NCBI GenBank assembly: GCA_016786485.1
Contig: JAEUWD010000042.1
Span: 1-64,000 of the forward strand
From: Bacteriovoracaceae bacterium
Lineage (GTDB): Bacteria > Bdellovibrionota > Bacteriovoracia > Bacteriovoracales > Bacteriovoracaceae
Reading direction: 5' to 3'
Length of the DNA: 64,000 nucleotides
The notes under the pieces are model-generated. The model ran no database searches. It saw nothing but the letters and a program-made list of their open reading frames with translations, and was not told the origin of the DNA. Below are positions 59,249 through 64,000 of the stretch, piece by piece. A program made the translations under genes and the position numbers. The first letter of the stretch is position 1; each line of letters starts with the position of its first letter.

Positions 59249-59824
59249 CTATCTCGGGTCAATCGATTTTACACCAGTAAAGCTACCATTGAGGTGAATC
59301 GAGCTAATGGCTTGCCATCTTTTTGATAACTCATTCCAAAAGGTCACTTCCCAGTTGTCTTGAACTTTTTCCAGTTTAAAAATAAGTGTGTGCTTTGCAT
59401 TGGTTAAAACATTTTTTAATATTTGTACTTCGAGTATACCACCAGTGGCATCACTAATTTTGGTATTTTTATAAAGATTGATCCAAGCAGCATCCACTTC
59501 AATGCCATAACGGCGTGGCCGCATAAAAGGTATTGGTTTAGTTATTTTGTTAATAGTATCGAGATTTAGTTTTATAATAGGGTGTCTCTCATCATAGTAA
59601 CCGGAATCTGTTTGTGAAGTATAGGGATTGGCGACAGGTTTATTGATGATAAGAGTAGTAAGTTTATCGTTTACGTCAGTGCATACTCTTATCTTGCCGT
59701 TACCCGGGTAAGCTTCATAATCTGTTGTTATATCAAGAAACTCATAGCAGAAAATTTCTTCATTTTGATAGGCAAAGCTTTTTGTCATGAAGCAAAGAAA
59801 AATCAACCAAAGAAACTTATGCAT
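59249..59824 (-). CDS. Hypothetical secreted protein
   Basis: A signal peptide (MHKFLWLIFLCFMTKSFA) is followed by a strand-rich 170-residue protein with a Cys pair (FCYEFL and RVCTDV, about 25-50). No known motif is visible. It is divergent from the thiolase gene and convergent with the small gene at 59030. Confidence 0.65.
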   Translation of the reverse strand: MHKFLWLIFLCFMTKSFAYQNEEIFCYEFLDITTDYEAYPGNGKIRVCTDVNDKLTTLIINKPVANPYTSQTDSGYYDERHPIIKLNLDTINKITKPIPFMRPRRYGIEVDAAWINLYKNTKISDATGGILEVQILKNVLTNAKHTLIFKLEKVQDNWEVTFWNELSKRWQAISSIHLNGSFTGVKSIDPR

Positions 59825-59908
59825 ACATCCTCAACTACAGTAGCGAACGGGTGTACTTTAGACCTATAATTGTGTAAAATAAAGCTAAAATTAAAAGGTG
59901 AGTAAAAT

Positions 59909-61183
59909 ATGAGTTTTTCAAAAAAAGTAGCCATCATTAAAGGTCTCAGAACCCCATTTGTGAAGTCACAAACCAACTATCTTGGGAAATCAAACCAGGA
60001 TTTATTAGGTACGGCCTTCAATCAATTAGTGGAAAAAACGAATTTGAAAGGGGTGGAGCTTGGTGATGTGATCACCGGGACTGTTATGAATCATCCTTTC
60101 GATTGGAACCTTTCACGTGAAGTCGTACTCGGCAGTGCACTTGCGGCAGAAACTCCAGGCATGAATATTCAGCGCGCGTGTGGGACAGGTTTAGAAGCTG
60201 CGAATTTGATCGCTTTGAAAATTGCTAGCGGACAAATTGAAGCGGGCATCGCCGGCGGGAGTGATACCAACTCTGATATTCCTTTGATTGGTCAAAGAAA
60301 GCTCACACATTTTTTAATTAAATTACAAAACGCTAAAACGACAGCAGAAAAACTTAAACAATTATTAAAATTTAAATTTTCAACTTTGAAGCCACAGTTG
60401 CCAGTCGTCAGAGAACCACGCACTGGTCTTTCGATGGGTGAACATTGTGAATTGATGGTGAAAGAATGGAAAATTAGTCGCGCTGATCAAGATCAGCTGG
60501 CCTATGAATCTCATCAGAAAGCAGCCAAAGCTTATGATGAGGGTTTTCATGATGATTTGATTGTGGAAACAGCGGGCTTAGTGAAAGACACTATTACTCG
60601 TAAAGAAACATCGATTGAAAAATTGGCCAAATTGAAACCAGCTTTTGATAAATCAGCTGCGGGTTCACTAACTGCAGGAAATTCAACACCATTGACCGAC
60701 GGAGCTTCAGCAGTATTATTAGCTTCACCAGCTTTTGCGAAAGAACACGATTTAGAAGTGATGGCCTATTTTGTGGATTGTGAAGTCGCAGCAGTGGATT
60801 TTGTTCATGGTGCAGGTTTACTAATGGCCCCCACCGTAGCGGTTTCAAGATTGTTAGAGCGAAATAAATTGAGTTTACAAGATTTTGATTTTTACGAAAT
60901 TCATGAAGCTTTTGCTGGCCAAGTGTTGTGTACACTTAAGGCTTGGGAATCGCCTGATTATTGTAAAAACGTTTTAAAAAGAGATAAACCACTTGGTTCC
61001 ATCGATCGAAATAAAATGAATGTGAAAGGTGGAAGTCTCGCTTTAGGACATCCTTTTGCAGCGACCGGTGGTCGTATCGTGGCGTCAGCCGCTAAAATTC
61101 TTAAAGAGCATGGCAAAGGTCGTATTCTGGTGAGCATTTGTACCGCTGGCGGTATGGGTGTCGCTGCGATTATCGAGCGTTAA
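59909..61183 (+). CDS. Thiolase (acetyl-CoA C-acyltransferase), FadI-like
   Basis: The 424-aa enzyme has NIQRACGTGLEAANLIALKI with the acyl-accepting Cys, the His-containing NVKGGSLALGHPFAATGGR, and SICTAGGMGVAAII with the second Cys. Length, and the extra loop around residues 130-160, fit FadI-type trifunctional thiolases more than AtoB. It cleaves 3-ketoacyl-CoA in beta-oxidation. It is followed by a VOC gene that starts one base after the stop. Confidence 0.9.
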   Translation: MSFSKKVAIIKGLRTPFVKSQTNYLGKSNQDLLGTAFNQLVEKTNLKGVELGDVITGTVMNHPFDWNLSREVVLGSALAAETPGMNIQRACGTGLEAANLIALKIASGQIEAGIAGGSDTNSDIPLIGQRKLTHFLIKLQNAKTTAEKLKQLLKFKFSTLKPQLPVVREPRTGLSMGEHCELMVKEWKISRADQDQLAYESHQKAAKAYDEGFHDDLIVETAGLVKDTITRKETSIEKLAKLKPAFDKSAAGSLTAGNSTPLTDGASAVLLASPAFAKEHDLEVMAYFVDCEVAAVDFVHGAGLLMAPTVAVSRLLERNKLSLQDFDFYEIHEAFAGQVLCTLKAWESPDYCKNVLKRDKPLGSIDRNKMNVKGGSLALGHPFAATGGRIVASAAKILKEHGKGRILVSICTAGGMGVAAIIER

Positions 61184-61184
61184 T

Positions 61185-61568
61185 ATGAAAATGGGTTACA
61201 CCTTAATTTATGTGGATGATGTCGCCAAGACCATGGATTTTTATGCTAAAGCTTTCGGCTTAGAAAAAGGTTTTCTACATGAAAGTCATCAGTATGGTGA
61301 GATGATAACTGGTGAAACGAAATTAGGTTTTGTAAATCATGAGACAGCTGGTTCACATGGATTTGAGTATGAAAAAATTCAGGCAAAAAAAGTCGCACCT
61401 GGAATAGAAATCGGTTTCGTCACAAAAGATGTGAAGAAAGCTTATCAGACCGCAGTGAAAGCTGGAGCGAGTGCCGTCAGTCAACCAACAACAAAACCTT
61501 GGGGACAAGAAGTCAGTTACGTGCGTGACTGTAATGGTTTATTAATCGAAATATGTTCACCGATGTAA
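61185..61568 (+). CDS. VOC-family (glyoxalase-like) protein
   Basis: ATG 61185 lies one base after the thiolase stop. The 127-aa protein has two babb repeats with LIYVDDVAKTMDFYAKAFGL at the start and VSYVRDCNGLLIEICSP at the end, the VOC superfamily pattern. The metal-ligand Glu is present in LIEI, while the His ligand of repeat 1 is not evident. It may be a glyoxalase, dioxygenase or resistance protein. Confidence 0.82.
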   Translation: MKMGYTLIYVDDVAKTMDFYAKAFGLEKGFLHESHQYGEMITGETKLGFVNHETAGSHGFEYEKIQAKKVAPGIEIGFVTKDVKKAYQTAVKAGASAVSQPTTKPWGQEVSYVRDCNGLLIEICSPM

Positions 61569-61577
61569 TTGGAAAAA

Positions 61578-62258
61578 ATGTATACACTCAATATTGCTAA
61601 TAAAAATTATTCTTCATGGTCACTTAGACCTTGGATTCTTTTGCAAGCTCTGCAGATTCCGTTCAAGGAAAATCTTATTCCCTTTGCAGCTCCTGGTGAG
61701 TGGGAGAAATTTCGAAATATTTTACCCAGTGGGAAAGTGCCTTGTTTGCAAGATGGTGAGCAATTGGTTTGGGATTCCTTGGCGATTGTTGAATACCTGG
61801 CAGAAGCCCATCCTCAGGTTTGGCCAAGTGATAAAGCGACTCGGGCCTGGAGCCGAAGTTTGGTGGCCGAGATGCATTCAGGTTTTCAAACGCTTCGAAA
61901 TATTTGCAGTATGAATTGTGGTGTACGAGTTCAGTTAAACGAAATCAGCGCAGATTTAAAAAAAGATATGGCACGCATTGAAGATCTTTGGTCAGAAGGT
62001 CTTAAGAAATTCGGCGGTCCTTATTTAGCTGGTAATAAGTTTACCGCAGTCGATGCTTTCTACGCTCCCATTATTTTTAGAATTCAAACCTATCAATTGC
62101 CAGTTCGTGCAGAGACAAAAAAGTATATGCAGACGATGTGGCAGCTACCAGCGATGAAGGCATGGTATGAAAGTGCGCTCAAGGAAACTTGGCGTGACCA
62201 AGTCCACGATGATGACTTGGTAAAGTTTGGGAAAGTTATTGAGGATTTAAGATGTTAG
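61578..62258 (+). CDS. Glutathione S-transferase-like protein
   Basis: ATG 61578 is preferred over TTG 61569. The 226-aa protein has NKNYSSWSLRPWILLQAL (the Ser/Tyr activation loop), GKVPCLQDGEQLVWDSLAIV with the cis-Pro and the E/D-S glutathione-binding site, and an all-helical C-domain. It resembles small bacterial GSTs annotated YfcF-like. The substrate is unknown. The following gene overlaps by 7 bp. Confidence 0.88.
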   Translation: MYTLNIANKNYSSWSLRPWILLQALQIPFKENLIPFAAPGEWEKFRNILPSGKVPCLQDGEQLVWDSLAIVEYLAEAHPQVWPSDKATRAWSRSLVAEMHSGFQTLRNICSMNCGVRVQLNEISADLKKDMARIEDLWSEGLKKFGGPYLAGNKFTAVDAFYAPIIFRIQTYQLPVRAETKKYMQTMWQLPAMKAWYESALKETWRDQVHDDDLVKFGKVIEDLRC

Positions 62259-62902
62259 CTTATGAACAAACGGGTGAAAAATTTAATTTAACGACATATT
62301 TTAAGGCCCGCGAATTATGCATTCAAACCACTGATAAAATTATTTCTCAGATTGAAGTGGGAATGAACGAAACCGATATTAAAGAGATGGTAGAGGAAAA
62401 TTTTCGTCAGGTCGGAGTGAAGAAGTTTTGGCATCCGACCAAAATTCGCATTGGCCAAGATACCGTCAAAACTTTTCGTGAATTATCCAACCCTGATTTG
62501 AGAGTCAAAAAAAATGAAATTTGTTTTGTGGATTTTGGACCCATCATAGATGAGCACGAAGCTGATTATGGTCGAACATTTTTATTTGGGACAAAAAATA
62601 CCAATCATTTAATTCAAAGTAGTGAAGACATTTTTCAATTAACGGCAGCGAAATGGAAGAGCGAAGGTTTGAACGGTATTGCTCTTTATCAATATGCATC
62701 TAATTTGGCCTATGCACGAAATTTACGTTTGAATCCATTAATGTCCGGCCATCGCTTAGGTGATTTTCCGCACAAATTATTTTCTTCTGAAAAATTATTT
62801 GAAATCGATACCGTGCCAACGAAAGATTTATGGGTTTTGGAAATCCATGTCATTGATGAAAAAAATAATGTTGGCGCTTTCTTTGAAGATATCTTAAGCT
62901 AA
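62252..62902 (+). CDS. M24 peptidase-like (creatinase/aminopeptidase P fold)
   Basis: The 216-aa protein has the pita-bread core: GMNETDIKEMVEENFRQVGV, NEICFVDFGPIIDEHEADYG with the first metal-binding Asp pair, and HRLGDFPHKLF. The C-terminal LEIHV contributes a Glu. The usual late Glu-x-Gly pair is not obvious, and the length is short for an aminopeptidase, so it may be a peptidase homologue. It overlaps the GST gene. Confidence 0.75.
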   Translation: MLAYEQTGEKFNLTTYFKARELCIQTTDKIISQIEVGMNETDIKEMVEENFRQVGVKKFWHPTKIRIGQDTVKTFRELSNPDLRVKKNEICFVDFGPIIDEHEADYGRTFLFGTKNTNHLIQSSEDIFQLTAAKWKSEGLNGIALYQYASNLAYARNLRLNPLMSGHRLGDFPHKLFSSEKLFEIDTVPTKDLWVLEIHVIDEKNNVGAFFEDILS

Positions 62903-62928
62903 ATCAACTTTAGACTTAAGAGGTTCTT

Positions 62929-63468
62929 ATGAAATTTATTGCTTTATTCTCATGCATTTTTATTTTTGCGAATGCCCATGCCAAACTGGATATGAAACCT
63001 GGTTTATGGGAAGTGACAGGGAAATTAAATGTAGGTGGTTTAGAAGTTGATCCATCTGCTATGGCCAAAACTTTAATGGCCAAGATGAATGCTGAGCAAA
63101 AAAAGAAAGCTGAAGAAGCACTCAAGAAAGTAGCTGGTGGCCAAAGTAAAGGTTTGATGGATGGTGAAGGTTACAAAATGTGCTACACCAAAGAACTTCT
63201 CGAGAAAGATCACAATATCGCTAAAATGAAGAATGATAAATGTAAGCAAACCAATGTGGTTCGCAAAGACAATACCATTTCCTTAGATTTTACTTGTGAA
63301 GATGGGACTAAGGGTAAAGGTAAGTGGACACTTAAAAATCAAGAGTCTTACACAGGTGAAGCTGAAGTGACACTGAAAGATGGTAAGAGTGGCAAAATGA
63401 AATTCGATGGTAAATTCAAGTCGGCTGATTGTGGCGACATCAAACCTATCAAAGTTGATAAAAAATAA
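62929..63468 (+). CDS. DUF3617 secreted protein
   Basis: A signal peptide (MKFIALFSCIFIFANAHA) precedes KLDMKPGLWEVTGKLNVGGL, the diagnostic DUF3617 start. A Lys/Ala-rich helical insert, YKMCYTKELLEK and a strand-rich half with CEDGTKGKGKW follow. DUF3617 proteins are periplasmic or envelope proteins of unknown function. AAGAGG precedes the start. Confidence 0.88.
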   Translation: MKFIALFSCIFIFANAHAKLDMKPGLWEVTGKLNVGGLEVDPSAMAKTLMAKMNAEQKKKAEEALKKVAGGQSKGLMDGEGYKMCYTKELLEKDHNIAKMKNDKCKQTNVVRKDNTISLDFTCEDGTKGKGKWTLKNQESYTGEAEVTLKDGKSGKMKFDGKFKSADCGDIKPIKVDKK

Positions 63469-64000
63469 TTATTCTACTGTCGTTAGAAAAGCTTTAACTT
63501 TTTTCTGAATTGATTTCCAACCCTTTTTTCCCATGGCCTTTTCATCGTGGACTAAATGACGATATTGAATGGCGGCATCTTTTGATTTAGTAATCTCGAT
63601 ATATTTCCAAGTCTCTAAGCCCTCATCTTCAATTAATTTTTTTAATCCTGGCCCTGAAACGAGCTCATCTTTTTTATCAATTAAAACTAAGGTCGGAACA
63701 TGTAAATTTTGAGTTTGAATATTATGATTAAATCGTTTTAGCAGTATGGATAATTGATTATAAACTCCTACGACTAGCGAACTATTGGCGGCATAATCAT
63801 CGGGCGTGAAACTTGGAATGTAATTGAGTGGGTCGAGTGGAATACTTAATAAAAAACGTGAACCCCATTTCAGTTTCAGTGCTGGTGCGACCAAAATCAT
63901 TTTCTCAAATGCAACTTTGCTTTCATTTTGTAAAACAGTACCAATCAAACCACCGATAGAGTGTGCCAAAAGATAAATAGGTGAGTCTGGATTTTCGCTC
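63469..64000 (-). CDS. Alpha/beta hydrolase, N-terminal part off window
   Basis: The frame is open to the right edge and encodes SPIYLLAHSIGGLIG, the nucleophile elbow (G/A-H-S-x-G), near the truncated N-terminal side. The later PTLVLIDKKDELVSGPGL holds the catalytic Asp, and YRHLVHDEK the His. This is a lysophospholipase-like serine hydrolase. The start lies beyond base 64000; the TTG at 63969 is internal. It is convergent with the DUF3617 gene. Confidence 0.82.
   Translation of the reverse strand, partial: SENPDSPIYLLAHSIGGLIGTVLQNESKVAFEKMILVAPALKLKWGSRFLLSIPLDPLNYIPSFTPDDYAANSSLVVGVYNQLSILLKRFNHNIQTQNLHVPTLVLIDKKDELVSGPGLKKLIEDEGLETWKYIEITKSKDAAIQYRHLVHDEKAMGKKGWKSIQKKVKAFLTTVE

Noticed and set aside
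63967-63969. TTG as the start of the last gene
   Set aside because: The frame remains open to the window edge and encodes a proper hydrolase strand before the nucleophile, so the start lies outside the window.
1-64000. Search for rRNA, tRNA, riboswitch and replication-origin signatures
   Set aside because: By eye I found no tRNA T-loop with matching acceptor stem, no rRNA segment, no known riboswitch core and no DnaA-box cluster. A computed scan (tRNAscan-SE, Infernal) would be decisive.

Overview
The window is 64 kb of AT-rich, densely packed bacterial chromosome. Genes sit in short operons on both strands, often with ATGA start/stop overlaps. I see no rRNA, tRNA or CRISPR array. The cell envelope is Gram-negative (OmpA-like and Tsx-like outer-membrane proteins, lipoboxes, a periplasmic copper module). 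The protein repertoire (GldA/F/G-like ABC system with DUF4340, zinc-ribbon M48 and rhomboid-like proteins, many small lipoproteins, low GC) looks most like Bdellovibrionota/Bacteriovoracia. That assignment is an inference from protein style, not from a marker gene.

Layout. 1-5.6 kb is accessory: the 3' tail of an IS3-type transposase, a gene truncated by it, a NERD-domain protein, a membrane protein, a zinc-ribbon rhomboid-like protein lacking catalytic residues, a secreted transglycosylase and an ORF6N gene with two matching 29-bp palindromes. 5.6-9.2 kb holds a signal-peptide methyltransferase, a lipoprotein, a LysE-type exporter and YggU. 9.2-13.85 kb is a copper island: cueR-copA on one strand and, divergently, a five-gene HMA/outer-membrane/MerP-like/MerT-like/DUF3347 operon. 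Two CueR-type dyads lie between them. 13.8-17.1 kb carries tandem paralogous lipoproteins with thrombospondin-like repeats. 19.0-23.3 kb is the Gld-like ABC operon. 23.3-25.2 kb has a pirin with a twin-arginine signal and a methyltransferase. 25.4-29.9 kb has an XRE regulator, a SET-domain protein, ChrA, a YeeE/YedE pair, a METTL25-like methyltransferase and a secreted Cys-His-Asp protein.

30-43 kb looks like a stress and light-response neighbourhood: K+ channel, DUF1275, beta-carbonic anhydrase with a divergent LysR regulator, photolyase-like protein, OsmC, DUF2177, a TIGR01777 epimerase, and a CarH/LitR-type B12-binding MerR regulator whose promoter carries three 11-bp-phased direct repeats. 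It is followed by DUF2141, fatty-acid-hydroxylase-like, renalase-like and M48 genes. 43-49 kb has small conserved proteins, an OmpA/lipoprotein pair, an ada-alkB alkylation repair operon preceded by an Ada-box-like sequence, and a Tsx-like channel. 49-64 kb is mostly housekeeping: RadD helicase, YceI, a metallopeptidase-like protein, GCS2 ligase, APC permease, AzlCD, parvulin, ABC-F ATPase, thiolase, VOC, GST, M24, DUF3617 and a hydrolase cut by the window edge.

The best candidates for something undescribed are the paired ORF6N palindromes with compensating arms, the B12-MerR regulator that keeps the operator pattern and cobalamin-ligand motif but lacks the adenosyl-capping Trp, and the combined export/Mer-like copper island.
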